Source: Yeosuana marina
Lineage (GTDB): Bacteria; Bacteroidota; Bacteroidia; Flavobacteriales; Flavobacteriaceae
Direction: 5' to 3'
DNA length: 64,000 nt
Assembly: GCF_011762485.1 (NCBI RefSeq)
Contig: NZ_JAAKGI010000001.1
Span: 62,001 to 126,000, forward strand
Under the pieces are notes generated by a model. The model saw only the letters and a program-made list of their open reading frames with translations, was not told the origin of the DNA and did not search any database. A program made the position numbers and the translations under genes. This document shows, piece after piece, positions 17,040 through 27,260 of this stretch (positions are counted from its first letter, which is position 1; every line of letters starts with the position of its first letter).

Positions 17040-18173
17040 ATGATTAACAAACGTCTCCTCATAAAACACCTTTTAGCTCATAATGATGAGAACAGTTTTT
17101 ATGACAAAAAACGTAAGATAGATATTAGTCATAAAGAAGGGAAGGCGAAATTTTTAAAACATATTTGTGCGCTCTCAAACAGCAACCCAAAAAACAACTC
17201 GTATATCGTAATAGGGGTAGAAGATGAAGACAATACTATTGTTGGTGTTGACTTTTTTGATGATAGTAAAATACAAAACCTCATTAACGCCTATTTAACC
17301 AATCCGCCAATTGTGCAGTACGAGAATATCCCTTTTCCACATTTGCCCGATGATAAAGTTGTTGGATTAGTAACCATTAGAGCTACCGGTAAAATAACCT
17401 CTCTAAGAAAAAATATCTGGAAATACTACGGGGGTTCGGTGTTTTTTAGAGAAGGGAGCATGAGCATGCCAAAAGTTTTTGATATTGAAGTAAAAGATAT
17501 TAATTCAAAAATTGTTGAGGCTATAGAAAATCATGCTCAAAATAATATTGAACACACCTTAAATGGTGTTTTTGATTTTATGAATAAGCGGCAAGACTAT
17601 CATCCTCAATACAAGGTTTTTAAAGAGTATTTTGTGTTGTGTTGGGCAGGACAGAAAAAAATAGTAAAAGATGAAACCTTTTTCTCTAGAGTAGATATTG
17701 AACTTGTGAATGAACAAGTACGCTTATTTTTTTCAACCTTAGATGAAGTATCTATCAGCTATGATGAAAACTATTTTAAAATTATTGAATATGTCAATTT
17801 AGGATTTCAAAATAATAACAAGTATTATCAACTTGAAGAAACCCTAATTTGCTTTGAAGATAATGCTAATTATAACATAGAAACCAAACTTCTTTTTCAA
17901 CCACCACAATTTGATAAAAAGGTTTTACATCATATGTACAACAGTAATAATGCGCTCTTAGAAAAACTTAAGAAAGGATTATTACTTTCGAAACATGAAG
18001 AACTTGATTTAAGAAACTTACCCGCCACCTATTTAATTTGTTATCTAAATTTATTTCATGAAGCGATAGATAAACTAAATGAAGCCAAAACCTATTTAAA
18101 AAATCATAGTACAGAAGTATATGATTTTTATAAAGAATCTATTAGAATTTTAAGAAAAGTTAAATATAGCTAA
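17040..18173 (+). CDS. AlbA_2 (Schlafen AlbA)-type putative nucleic-acid/ATP-binding protein
   Basis: 377 residues, soluble. The N-terminal 150 residues fit the AlbA_2 fold: KIDISHKEGKAKFLKHICALSNS (usual polar acidic strand and helix), NNSYIVIGVEDEDNTIVGVD and IRATGKITSLRKN..GSVFFREGS. The second half is alpha-helical and not recognised. In other bacteria AlbA_2 modules occur in regulators and in nuclease-linked proteins, so the role here is open. The start follows directly after a hairpin repeat, with no ribosome binding site visible. Possibly cotranscribed with the SDR gene; a strong terminator follows at 18265-18312. Confidence 0.8.
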   Translation: MINKRLLIKHLLAHNDENSFYDKKRKIDISHKEGKAKFLKHICALSNSNPKNNSYIVIGVEDEDNTIVGVDFFDDSKIQNLINAYLTNPPIVQYENIPFPHLPDDKVVGLVTIRATGKITSLRKNIWKYYGGSVFFREGSMSMPKVFDIEVKDINSKIVEAIENHAQNNIEHTLNGVFDFMNKRQDYHPQYKVFKEYFVLCWAGQKKIVKDETFFSRVDIELVNEQVRLFFSTLDEVSISYDENYFKIIEYVNLGFQNNNKYYQLEETLICFEDNANYNIETKLLFQPPQFDKKVLHHMYNSNNALLEKLKKGLLLSKHEELDLRNLPATYLICYLNLFHEAIDKLNEAKTYLKNHSTEVYDFYKESIRILRKVKYS

Positions 18174-18264
18174 TACTATATTATTTAACATTAACTTAAC
18201 ATTTTCGTAGGATTATAAAACAATAAAATATGCATTTTTGCACTGCTATTAATCAATTACATTT

Positions 18265-18312
18265 AACCTTGTTTCTCCCGATAAAGTTTCGGCATTGAAA
18301 CAAGGTTTTTTT
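18265..18312 (+). terminator. Strong intrinsic terminator (may end a small RNA)
   Basis: A perfect 11-bp outer stem AACCTTGTTTC (18265-18275) / GAAACAAGGTT (18297-18307), with an inner CCGA/TCGG stem and a seven-T run. It lies 92 bp after the AlbA-type gene and points rightwards. There is no U run on the other strand. Confidence 0.85.
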
Positions 18313-18326
18313 ATGCTATACTAAAT

Positions 18327-19880
18327 TTACAAATCGAATTTAATTCCTTGTGCTAAAGGCAACTCAGTTGTATAATTTATGGTATTTGTTTGACGGCGCA
18401 TATACACTTTCCAAGCATCACTACCAGACTCTCGTCCGCCACCAGTTTCTTTTTCACCACCAAAAGCACCTCCAATTTCAGCACCAGAGGTTCCAATATT
18501 CACATTCGCAATACCACAATCAGATCCTTGAACCGATAAAAAGTGTTCTGCTTCCCGTAAGTTATTTGTCATAATGGCTGAGCTTAATCCTTGAACTACA
18601 CCATTTTGAATTTCGATAGCATTTTCAACATTACCTGAATATTTTAACAAGTATAATACAGGAGCAAAAGTTTCATGCTGAACAATTTTAAAATCAGGTT
18701 TAGCTTCGGCAATTGCAGGTTTCACATAACATCCACTTTCATAACCTTCTCCTGAAAGTACACCGCCTTCAACTAAAATTTTCCCTCCTTCTTCAACCAC
18801 TTTTTCTAAAGCATTTTGGTACATTTTAACCGCGTCTTTATCAATTAAAGGTCCTACATGGTTGTTTTCGTCTAATGGATTTCCAATTCGTAATTGTTTA
18901 TACGCATCAGCAACAGCAGTTTTTACTTTATCGTAAATAGACTCATGAATAATTAAGCGTCGTGTACTTGTACAGCGTTGACCGGCCGTTCCCACAGCAC
19001 CAAAAACAGCACCAATAACAGTCATTTTTATATCCGCATCTGGCGTTACAATAATAGCATTGTTTCCGCCTAATTCTAATAAGGATTTCCCTAAACGTTT
19101 AGCAACTTCTTGCGCCACAATTTTACCCATTCGGATAGAACCTGTGGCAGAAATTAATGGAATCCTGGAGTCCTTAGTCATAAATTCTCCTACTTTATAA
19201 TCACCATTAATTAAGCACGAAATACCTTCTGGTAAGTTGTTTTTTGCAAAAACTTCGGCTGCAATGTTCTGACAAGCGATACCACACAATGGTGCCTTTT
19301 CACTAGGTTTCCAAACACAAACATCGCCACAAATCCATGCTAAAGCAGTGTTCCAAGACCAAACAGCTACTGGAAAATTAAAGGCTGAAATAATACCAAC
19401 AACACCTAATGGGTGATATTGCTCGTACATACGATGTCCTGGGCGCTCACTATGCATGGTTAAACCATGTAATTGTCGAGATAGTCCAACAGCAAAATCA
19501 CAGATATCTATCATTTCCTGAACTTCACCCAATCCTTCTTGGTAACTTTTACCCATTTCATAAGACACTAGTTTACCTAAAGCTTCTTTCTTTTCACGCA
19601 ATTTATCACTAAACTGTCTCACAATTTCTCCTCGTTGAGGCGCAGGCATTGTTCTCCAAGTTTTAAAAGCCTTTGTAGAGGTTTCCATTAATTGCTCATA
19701 ATCAGCTTTTGAAGTTGTTTTTACTTTAGCAATTAGTTGACCATCAACAGGCGAATAACTTTCAAGAATCTCTCCATTTGAAAAATTTTCAGAACCTGTA
19801 GATGTTCCTTCATTTATCTCTTTAACTCCTAATTGATTTAAGGCTTCTTTTATTTCGAAATCTGCAGTAATTGCTTCCAT
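18327..19880 (-). CDS. Aldehyde dehydrogenase, antiquitin-like (ALDH7 family)
   Basis: 517 residues. NAD-binding and catalytic elements are present: ISAFNFPVAVWSWN, WKPSEKAPLC, SATGSIRMGK, the general base in LLELGGNNAI, the nucleophile Cys in GTAGQRCTSTRR, and HETFAPVLY near the C-terminus. The pattern GTAGQRCTSTRR and the C-terminal GGRESGSDAWK favour the ALDH7/AmaB group, which oxidises alpha-aminoadipate semialdehyde in lysine degradation. No other lysine catabolic gene is adjacent, so the substrate is inferred. A TATCTTTAC box on the minus strand (about 19916-19924) may be its promoter. Confidence 0.93.
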   Translation of the reverse strand: MEAITADFEIKEALNQLGVKEINEGTSTGSENFSNGEILESYSPVDGQLIAKVKTTSKADYEQLMETSTKAFKTWRTMPAPQRGEIVRQFSDKLREKKEALGKLVSYEMGKSYQEGLGEVQEMIDICDFAVGLSRQLHGLTMHSERPGHRMYEQYHPLGVVGIISAFNFPVAVWSWNTALAWICGDVCVWKPSEKAPLCGIACQNIAAEVFAKNNLPEGISCLINGDYKVGEFMTKDSRIPLISATGSIRMGKIVAQEVAKRLGKSLLELGGNNAIIVTPDADIKMTVIGAVFGAVGTAGQRCTSTRRLIIHESIYDKVKTAVADAYKQLRIGNPLDENNHVGPLIDKDAVKMYQNALEKVVEEGGKILVEGGVLSGEGYESGCYVKPAIAEAKPDFKIVQHETFAPVLYLLKYSGNVENAIEIQNGVVQGLSSAIMTNNLREAEHFLSVQGSDCGIANVNIGTSGAEIGGAFGGEKETGGGRESGSDAWKVYMRRQTNTINYTTELPLAQGIKFDL

Positions 19881-20003
19881 ATTAAGATTAATTTTACGAA
19901 TTATATAATTTTAGCGTAAAGATACTAATAAAAAGTTGTTCTAAAAGCAGACTTCATTTTTAAATAATGTAACTTTATCACAACTCTAATTTCTCTTTTA
20001 AAC

Positions 20004-21059
20004 ATGAAAAAACTGCTCTTTCTAATCTTGTTATCGTCCATTTTAATTGGATGTAACAATGAAAAAAAATCGATTGATTCTAATTCTAATTTAAAAAAGG
20101 TTAATAATTTCGCTATTGTCATTCATGGTGGAGCCGGAACTATTTTAAAAAAGAATATGACAACAGAAAAAGAGGAGGCGTATAAGCTAAAAATAGAAGA
20201 AGCCATTAAAGTGGGTTATAACATTTTAAAAAACGGCGGAAACAGTGTAGATGCTGTTCAAAAAACCATTAATGTTTTAGAAGATTCGCCATTATTTAAT
20301 GCTGGAAAAGGAGCCGTTTTTACCAATGCTGGCACTAACGAGCATGACGCTTCTATTATGGATGGTAAAACATTAAATGCTGGCGCTTCTGCCGGCACTT
20401 CAACGGTTAGAAATCCTATTAATTTAGCAAGAGCAGTAATGGATGAGTCTCCTCATGTTATGCTTTCTGGTAAGGGTGCAGAAGAATTTGCAAAAGAGCA
20501 AGGTTTAGAACTTGTTGATCCTAGTTATTTTTATACTGAAAACAGATTTCAATCTCTTCAAAAAATTAAAAATAACGAACAGGCTTCTTCAGAAATAGAT
20601 GATAAAAACGCCTTTTATGATCCCAATATTAAAGACTCTAAATTTGGTACTGTTGGTTGTGTAGCCCTTGATAAAAATGGTAATTTAGCTGCAGGTACTT
20701 CAACAGGTGGAATGACTAACAAACGCTGGGGGCGCATTGGCGACTCGCCTATTATTGGAGCAGGAACCTACGCAAATAATCAAACGTGTGCGGTTTCCAG
20801 TACCGGTTGGGGAGAGTTTTTTATAAGAGCCGTTGTTGCGCATGATATTTCAGCCTTAATGGAATACAAAAGATTAACACTACAAGAAGCCGCAAAAGAA
20901 GTCATTCAAAAAAAGCTTCCAGAACTTGGTGGAGATGGTGGCATTATTGCCGTTGATAAAAACGGTAATATGGTTACGGAATTTAATACCGCTGGTATGT
21001 ATCGTGCAACCATGAATGATAAAGGAGAATTATATATAGGAATATATAAAGAAGATTAA
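20004..21059 (+). CDS. Isoaspartyl peptidase/L-asparaginase (plant-type), lipoprotein
   Basis: 351 residues. MKKLLFLILLSSILIGC gives a lipoprotein signal with Cys17. The Ntn-hydrolase fold follows: AIVIHGGAGT, NGGNSVDAVQ, LFNAGKGAVFTNAG and the autocleavage site FGTVGCVALD, where Thr216 becomes the N-terminal nucleophile. GTSTGGMTNKRWGRIGDSP is the substrate loop. It removes isoaspartyl residues from peptides and may hydrolyse asparagine. The lipid anchor implies action in the periplasm or at the surface, as in other flavobacteria. Confidence 0.95.
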   Translation: MKKLLFLILLSSILIGCNNEKKSIDSNSNLKKVNNFAIVIHGGAGTILKKNMTTEKEEAYKLKIEEAIKVGYNILKNGGNSVDAVQKTINVLEDSPLFNAGKGAVFTNAGTNEHDASIMDGKTLNAGASAGTSTVRNPINLARAVMDESPHVMLSGKGAEEFAKEQGLELVDPSYFYTENRFQSLQKIKNNEQASSEIDDKNAFYDPNIKDSKFGTVGCVALDKNGNLAAGTSTGGMTNKRWGRIGDSPIIGAGTYANNQTCAVSSTGWGEFFIRAVVAHDISALMEYKRLTLQEAAKEVIQKKLPELGGDGGIIAVDKNGNMVTEFNTAGMYRATMNDKGELYIGIYKED

Positions 21060-21182
21060 TTTTTAAGAACTATTTAACAAATACACAACGACTAAAACTT
21101 TAAAATTGAACGTACTTATTTTAACAAGGAATCGCCTACATTTCTGTTTTTGAAGTTTATTATCTATCAAATCCATCAAACT

Positions 21183-24100
21183 ATGTCATTATTAAAAAAA
21201 AATTTCGCATTAGTTCTGTTAATCACATTTGCGATATCCTGTAAAAAAAACCCCGTTGAAACAAACAATATTTTTAAATTTCGAGATTATATCAGTTATA
21301 CATCTGCCGGGTTAGTTTCAGTAGCAGATCCTATTCAAATTAATCTTGCTAAAGAAGTTGAAGGATGGGAAATGGGACAAAAAATCACCAATGATATTGT
21401 TTCCATATCGCCTTACGTTGAAGGAACATTAACTGTTGTAAACAAGCACACACTTGCTTTTATGCCTGATGAACATTTAGATCCTTCTACTGAATATACA
21501 GTAAGCGTCAAATTAGATGACATTTATAAAGACATTCCTAACGACTTTGAAACCTACACGTTTCAGTTTAAAACCATTACACCAAGTTTCTCCATTACAA
21601 CCAACAATTTACAATCTTACAGTAAAGAATGGCAATATTTAAATGCTATGATGCGCTCTGCCGATGTCATATCTTTAAAAAAAGCAAAACAATTAGTTAA
21701 GGCAACTCAAAGTGGAAAAGACCTGCCCATTGTGTTCAATGAAGCTTCTGAAAATGCTAAAGTTTTCGAATTTAAAATTGATAGCATTAACCGAAAAACA
21801 GACGATAGCAATATTCTGCTAACATGGAATGGCTCTCCTATAAAAGCGGAAAATAAAGGAGAAAACACAGTGCTTATTCCAGGAATTAACAACTTTACTA
21901 TTGTGGATGTGGATGTGGTACAATCACCCGAACAGTATGTATCAATTAACTTTTCAGACCCTCTAAAAAAACAACAAAATTTTGATGGTTTAGTAAGCAT
22001 TCAAAAGGTAAAAAACCCCAAGTATATTGTTGATGGCAATGTTTTAAAAGTATATCCAGATAGCAAATTGGTTGGCAATATTCAGGTAGATGTTTTTCAA
22101 GGCATCAACAACACCTACGGGTTTAAACTTAAAAAACCGTTTTCGGAAACCATAGCTTTTGAAGACTTAAAACCTAGCGTTCGCCTTATTAGCAACGGAA
22201 CCATTTTACCAAATTCACAAGAATTAAAATTTAATTTTGAAGCGGTTAACCTTAGTGCAGTTGATGTTAGAATTATTAAAATTTTTCAAGATAACATTCT
22301 TCAGTTTTTACAAGATGATAACTTAAATAGCAACAATGCTTATAACATTAGAAAAGTAGGTAGACGCATAGCCAAACAAACCATTCAACTTCAAACCGAA
22401 GCAGAAAACACGGGAAAATGGAAAGCCTACAGTATTGATTTGTCTAAATTTTTTCAAGCAGATCCTGGCGCTATTTATCGTGTAGAATTGAGTTTCAGTA
22501 AAAGTTATTCTTTATACGATTGTACTGCAAATGCTTCCGTTAGTAATTCTGAAGATGATGGCTATAATGATTACCACGAAGACGATTATTATGACAGCGA
22601 TTATAACGAACCCATTACCGAAGATGAAGAATTACGAGAAGAACAATATTGGGATAACCTCACCTACCGCTACAAAGACTACAATTATAATTGGCGTGAA
22701 GAAAATAACCCATGCCATGAGGCGTATTACAACGAATCAAAAATTGTATCTCAAAACTTGTTAGCATCAAACCTTGGTGTTATTGCAAAACAAGGCGCCA
22801 ATAATTCGTATTACTTTGCGGTTACCAATATTTTAACCACGAACCCAGAAGCTAATGCTACTATAAAACTTTACAATTTTCAGCAACAAGAATTGGCTAG
22901 CAAAATAACCGATGAAGACGGTTTAACCTTATTCGATTTAAATAAAAATGCAGCTTTTGCTATTGTTACAAAAGGCAAAAATACGACTTACTTAAAACTT
23001 GCAGATGGCAACTCCTTATCATTAAGTAAATTTGATGTGTCTGGAAATAAATTACAACGCGGACTTAAAGGTTATCTGTATGGTGAGCGTGGTGTTTGGC
23101 GACCTGGAGACACGTTGCATCTTACCTTTATTTTAAATGATGAAACCAATCCGTTACCAAAAGGGCATCCTGTTAAACTCGAAATTACAGACCCAAATGG
23201 CAAATTGGTTTATAAAAATATTACAGCTGATAATCTTAATAATTTCTATAAATTCACTGTACCAACATCTTCCGAAGACAACACAGGAAATTATAACGCC
23301 AAAGTATCGGTTGGAGGCGCTACGTTTTACAAAGGCTTAAAAATTGAAACGGTTAAACCAAATCGTCTTAAAATTAAAGTGGATTTTGAAAATGAAGTTC
23401 TTACAAGTAACGAACCGCTTAAAGGAACACTCGATGTTACTTGGCTTCATGGCGCTCCTGGTAAAAACCTAAAAGCAGAAATTAAAGCAAAAATAAGTCC
23501 GTCTTATACAGGTTTTAAAAATTATAAGGACTATACCTTTAACGACCCTACGCGTCAATTTAATACGGAAGAGGTTAATGTCTTTGAAGGAAAAGTAGAT
23601 GAAAACGGTACTGCTAAAATAAACAACAAACTAGAGGTCGGTAAAAATGCGCCTGGCATGTTAAATGTTCAGTTTTTAGTGCGTGCTTTTGAAAATGGAG
23701 GCGACTTCTCTATGGATGCGTTTACAAAACAATATGCACCTTACAAATCGTTTGTTGGGTTGCATTCTCCTAAAGGAAATGCCTACGGCTCATTTTACAC
23801 AGACGAAAATCAAACCTTTGATGTGGTTGTGGTTGATGCTAAAGGGAAACCCGTTAAACGCAGCAATCTAGAAGTGAAAATCTATAAAATTGAGTGGCGT
23901 TGGTGGTGGAGTTCATCTTACGATAATCTGTCCAGTTATGTGTCAAGCACCTATCACAGACCGTATTTCGATACCAAAGTAAATACCGATGAAAACGGAA
24001 AAGGGCATTTTAATTTAAACATCCCTGATAAGGAACGCGGACGCTACCTCATCAGAATTTCAGACCCTGTAAGTGGTCACGCAACTGGTAGAACTGCCTA

Positions 24101-26750
24101 TTTCTACAAAAATTGGTATACGCCACCGGGAGATAAAGAAGCTGCTAAAATGTTAGTGTTTTCAGCCGATAAAGAACAGTATAATGTGGGCGAAACTGCA
24201 ACTATTACCTTTCAATCGGGTAGTGAAGGTCGTGCACTAGTGAGCATTGAAAACGGCTCCGAAGTATTGGATTACAAATGGGTAAAAACTCAACAAGGCG
24301 AAACTACAGTCAAGATTCCTGTCACATCAGATATGGCGCCTAATGTGTTCATTAATATTTCACTATTACAGCCTCACGCCATTACAGCCAATGATTTACC
24401 TATTCGTTTATACGGCATTATTCCTATGATGGTTGAAGATCCCAACACCAAATTAGAACCCGTATTAAAAATGCCCGATGTATTACGCCCCGAGCAAACC
24501 TTTGAAGTATCTGTTTCTGAAAAAAATAAAAAACCCATGACCTATACTATAGCGATGGTTGAAGAAGGCTTATTGGATTTAACCCGATTTAAAACTCCGA
24601 ATGCTTGGGACGAATTTTATAAACGAGAAGCCTTAGGTGTAAAAACTTGGGATGTATTTGATGATGTTATTGGCGCGTACAGTGGAAGTATTGATCAAGT
24701 ATTTGCAATTGGTGGTGACGGTAGTGCCTTAGCTGGAAAAAACAAAAAAGCCAATCGGTTTAAACCCGTAGTTACCTATTTAGGCCCTTTCACGTTAGAA
24801 GCAGGAAAAACAGCTAAACATACCATTAAAATGCCAAACTATATTGGTGCCGTTCGCACTATGGTTGTGGCTGGAAATAATAAGAATGAAGCCTACGGAA
24901 GCACCGACAAATCTGTTCAAGTTAAAAAACCGTTAATGGTATTGGCTTCGCTTCCGCGGAAATTAAGTCCAGGTGAAAAAGTAACCTTACCGGTAACGGT
25001 GTTTGCCATGGAACCTCAAGTGAAAAACGTAAACATTAGTTTAAAATTAAGTCATGGGATTTCAGTTGTTGGAGACCAAACCAAAGCTTTAACATTTGCA
25101 CAACCAAATGAACAAATGACATATTTTGAATTGGATGTTAGCAAAGCAAAAGGTATAAATACTGTTGAAGTTATTGCCTCAGGAAATGGCGAAAAGTCAA
25201 CTTATAAGGTAGACATCGATGTTGTTAATCCAAACCCAATCACATCAAAAGCAATTGATAAAACTGTAACCGCAAATGCCAGTGAAACTCTTGACTTTTC
25301 AACCTTTGGTATACCTGGAACAAATTCGGCAACCATTGAGTTTTCAACATTGCCTCCAATGGATTTTTCTCGCAGATTACAGTACTTAATCCAGTATCCT
25401 CATGGTTGTATCGAGCAAACCACCTCGAGCGTATTTCCGCAGTTATTCTTAAATGATATTTTCGATTTAACAGCCGACAAGAAAAAAGATATTGAAAACA
25501 ATATCAAAAATGGGATTATTCGCTTAGGTCACTTTCAACAACCTAATGGAGGCTTGAGTTATTGGATGGGAGAAAACGCCACGAATGATTGGGGTACTAG
25601 TTATGCAGGTCATTTTATGATAGAAGCCGAGAAAAAAGGCTATGTGTTACCATTAACTTTTAAAAGCAACTGGATTCAATACCAAAAACAAGCTGCTAGA
25701 GATTGGAGACCAAGTTATAGAAGTTACAATTCAGATCTCGCACAAGCATATCGTTTATACACGTTGGCATTAGCAGGAAGTCCAGATTTAGCTAGTATGA
25801 ACCGTTTACGAGAGTTTTCGGAAATCTCAAATGAAGCCAAATGGCGTTTGGCTGCTGCGTATGCGTTGGTTGGACAAAAAGAAGCTAGTGATAACATTTC
25901 TAAATCAGCCAACATCAACTTCAAACCTCATGATTACAATTATTACACCTATGGTTCGGTAGATAGAAATCGTGCTATGGCCTTAGAAACTATGGTGCTC
26001 ACTAAAAACTCTAACATGCGAGAACTTGCTGAATATATTGCCAAAGATTTGTCAAGTTACCGATGGATGAGCACACAAACCACCGCCTATAGTTTATTGG
26101 CTATGGCAAAAATGGTAAATGCAAACGGAGGAAAAGCACTAAAAGTAACCTATAGTGTTAACGGAAAATCTGAAACCATCAACACCAAAAATGCTATTGC
26201 GCAACGTGATATCAAAGTTATTGAAGGCGCTAATACTATCTCGGTAAAAAACGATATAAGTAATGTCGTTTATGTGCGTGTTTTAAATTCAGGAAAGCTG
26301 CCATTAGGACAAGAATTAGCAGAACAACGCGGTTTAAGCGTTTCTGTGCAATACAAAGATTTAAAGGGAAATAAAATAGATGTATCTAAGTTACAACAAG
26401 GTCAAGATTTTGTGGCAATGGTAAGCGTTAGTAATTTAAAAAATGAACGCATCAATGACGTAGCATTAACCGAAATATTCCCATCTGGTTGGGAAATTGT
26501 CAATACCCGATTTACCGATTTTGGTGATACAACAGTGAGTCAAGCACGTTATACCGACATTAGAGACGATCGTGTAAATTTCTATTTTGACTTACCAGAA
26601 AAAGGAAATCATGGCACCAAAACGTTTAGTGTTATGCTAAATGCATCTTACTTAGGAACCTATTATTTACTTGGAATTCAAGCGGAGGCTATGTATGATA
26701 ACGAGTATTTAGTGCGAACAAAAGGACAATGGGTAACGGTTGAAAAATAA
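21183..26750 (+). CDS. Bacterial alpha-2-macroglobulin lipoprotein with thioester
   Basis: About 1,855 residues from MSLLKKNFALVLLITFAISC, a lipoprotein signal with Cys20; an in-frame start 33 bases upstream would put extra polar residues before the signal. MG-type beta domains fill the first two thirds, including an acidic low-complexity insert (about 460-500) rich in Asp, Tyr and Glu. The segment GERGVWRPGDTLHL is the conserved MG/bait-adjacent motif. The thioester CIEQ lies at about 1409 within PHGCIEQTTSS, followed by the helical thioester domain and a C-terminal MG domain. It probably traps proteases attacking the envelope. Its partner pbpC follows downstream. Confidence 0.95.
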   Translation: MSLLKKNFALVLLITFAISCKKNPVETNNIFKFRDYISYTSAGLVSVADPIQINLAKEVEGWEMGQKITNDIVSISPYVEGTLTVVNKHTLAFMPDEHLDPSTEYTVSVKLDDIYKDIPNDFETYTFQFKTITPSFSITTNNLQSYSKEWQYLNAMMRSADVISLKKAKQLVKATQSGKDLPIVFNEASENAKVFEFKIDSINRKTDDSNILLTWNGSPIKAENKGENTVLIPGINNFTIVDVDVVQSPEQYVSINFSDPLKKQQNFDGLVSIQKVKNPKYIVDGNVLKVYPDSKLVGNIQVDVFQGINNTYGFKLKKPFSETIAFEDLKPSVRLISNGTILPNSQELKFNFEAVNLSAVDVRIIKIFQDNILQFLQDDNLNSNNAYNIRKVGRRIAKQTIQLQTEAENTGKWKAYSIDLSKFFQADPGAIYRVELSFSKSYSLYDCTANASVSNSEDDGYNDYHEDDYYDSDYNEPITEDEELREEQYWDNLTYRYKDYNYNWREENNPCHEAYYNESKIVSQNLLASNLGVIAKQGANNSYYFAVTNILTTNPEANATIKLYNFQQQELASKITDEDGLTLFDLNKNAAFAIVTKGKNTTYLKLADGNSLSLSKFDVSGNKLQRGLKGYLYGERGVWRPGDTLHLTFILNDETNPLPKGHPVKLEITDPNGKLVYKNITADNLNNFYKFTVPTSSEDNTGNYNAKVSVGGATFYKGLKIETVKPNRLKIKVDFENEVLTSNEPLKGTLDVTWLHGAPGKNLKAEIKAKISPSYTGFKNYKDYTFNDPTRQFNTEEVNVFEGKVDENGTAKINNKLEVGKNAPGMLNVQFLVRAFENGGDFSMDAFTKQYAPYKSFVGLHSPKGNAYGSFYTDENQTFDVVVVDAKGKPVKRSNLEVKIYKIEWRWWWSSSYDNLSSYVSSTYHRPYFDTKVNTDENGKGHFNLNIPDKERGRYLIRISDPVSGHATGRTAYFYKNWYTPPGDKEAAKMLVFSADKEQYNVGETATITFQSGSEGRALVSIENGSEVLDYKWVKTQQGETTVKIPVTSDMAPNVFINISLLQPHAITANDLPIRLYGIIPMMVEDPNTKLEPVLKMPDVLRPEQTFEVSVSEKNKKPMTYTIAMVEEGLLDLTRFKTPNAWDEFYKREALGVKTWDVFDDVIGAYSGSIDQVFAIGGDGSALAGKNKKANRFKPVVTYLGPFTLEAGKTAKHTIKMPNYIGAVRTMVVAGNNKNEAYGSTDKSVQVKKPLMVLASLPRKLSPGEKVTLPVTVFAMEPQVKNVNISLKLSHGISVVGDQTKALTFAQPNEQMTYFELDVSKAKGINTVEVIASGNGEKSTYKVDIDVVNPNPITSKAIDKTVTANASETLDFSTFGIPGTNSATIEFSTLPPMDFSRRLQYLIQYPHGCIEQTTSSVFPQLFLNDIFDLTADKKKDIENNIKNGIIRLGHFQQPNGGLSYWMGENATNDWGTSYAGHFMIEAEKKGYVLPLTFKSNWIQYQKQAARDWRPSYRSYNSDLAQAYRLYTLALAGSPDLASMNRLREFSEISNEAKWRLAAAYALVGQKEASDNISKSANINFKPHDYNYYTYGSVDRNRAMALETMVLTKNSNMRELAEYIAKDLSSYRWMSTQTTAYSLLAMAKMVNANGGKALKVTYSVNGKSETINTKNAIAQRDIKVIEGANTISVKNDISNVVYVRVLNSGKLPLGQELAEQRGLSVSVQYKDLKGNKIDVSKLQQGQDFVAMVSVSNLKNERINDVALTEIFPSGWEIVNTRFTDFGDTTVSQARYTDIRDDRVNFYFDLPEKGNHGTKTFSVMLNASYLGTYYLLGIQAEAMYDNEYLVRTKGQWVTVEK

Positions 26751-26758
26751 AATATATC

Positions 26759-26841
26759 GCCATTATGAAGAAAGAATAACTGAAGTAATCCTTTTAATTG
26801 AATTTAAAATAGAGAGATTACTTCGTTTCTTTTGTAATGAC
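26759..26841. repeat. REP-like palindrome, copy 1
   Basis: Long imperfect inverted repeat: the left arm CCATTATGAAG..CTGAAGTAATCC is mirrored by GAGATTACTTCG..TAATGAC. It is a degenerate form of the repeat at 27175 and lies between the A2M gene and the small ABM gene. Confidence 0.75.
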
Positions 26842-26864
26842 GATTGTATTAATATCCTTGATAT

Positions 26865-27173
26865 ATGAAAAAATTTAAGCCCTATTACGCTGTTATTTTC
26901 ACCTCAACCCAAAATGAAAACATTAAAGGGTATTCAGACATGGCAAACGTTATGGAAGAACTTGCCAAACAACAACCAGGATTTATAGGATTGGATAGCG
27001 CCAGAAATGATGTTGGAATTACGGTAAGTTATTGGGAAAGTTTAGAAGCCATTAAAAACTGGAAACAACACACAGACCATCTTGTTGCGCAACAAAAAGG
27101 CAGACAAGATTGGTATAGTTGGTATAACGTACGAATATGTAAAGTTGAACGCGAGTATGAATTTAACAAATAA
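26865..27173 (+). CDS. Antibiotic biosynthesis monooxygenase (ABM) fold protein
   Basis: 102 residues. It shows the ferredoxin-like ABM pattern: a YYAVIFTSTQ strand, a helix with MANVMEELAKQQPGFIGLDSAR, then ITVSYWESLEAIKNWKQHTDHLVAQQKG, the typical YW..W..H segment. Relatives act as small oxygenases or heme-degrading enzymes, but many have no known substrate. It sits between A2M and pbpC, flanked on both sides by copies of one palindromic repeat, and has no obvious functional link to those genes. Confidence 0.88.
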   Translation: MKKFKPYYAVIFTSTQNENIKGYSDMANVMEELAKQQPGFIGLDSARNDVGITVSYWESLEAIKNWKQHTDHLVAQQKGRQDWYSWYNVRICKVEREYEFNK

Positions 27174-27174
27174 C

Positions 27175-27247
27175 TGTCATTGCGAAGGAAGCATGACTGA
27201 AGCAATCATTTTAAATTGAACAGATTGCTTCGTGCCTCGCAATGACA
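27175..27247. repeat. REP-like palindrome, copy 2
   Basis: TGTCATTGCGAAGGAAG...TGAAGCAATC is mirrored by GATTGCTTCG...CGCAATGACA. The arms pair almost perfectly over about 28 bp each. It resembles the GTCATTGCGAGG / CCTCGCAATGAC palindromes widespread in Bacteroidetes. It ends 13 bp before the pbpC start. Confidence 0.85.
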
Positions 27248-27260
27248 CTTCATTTAAAAC

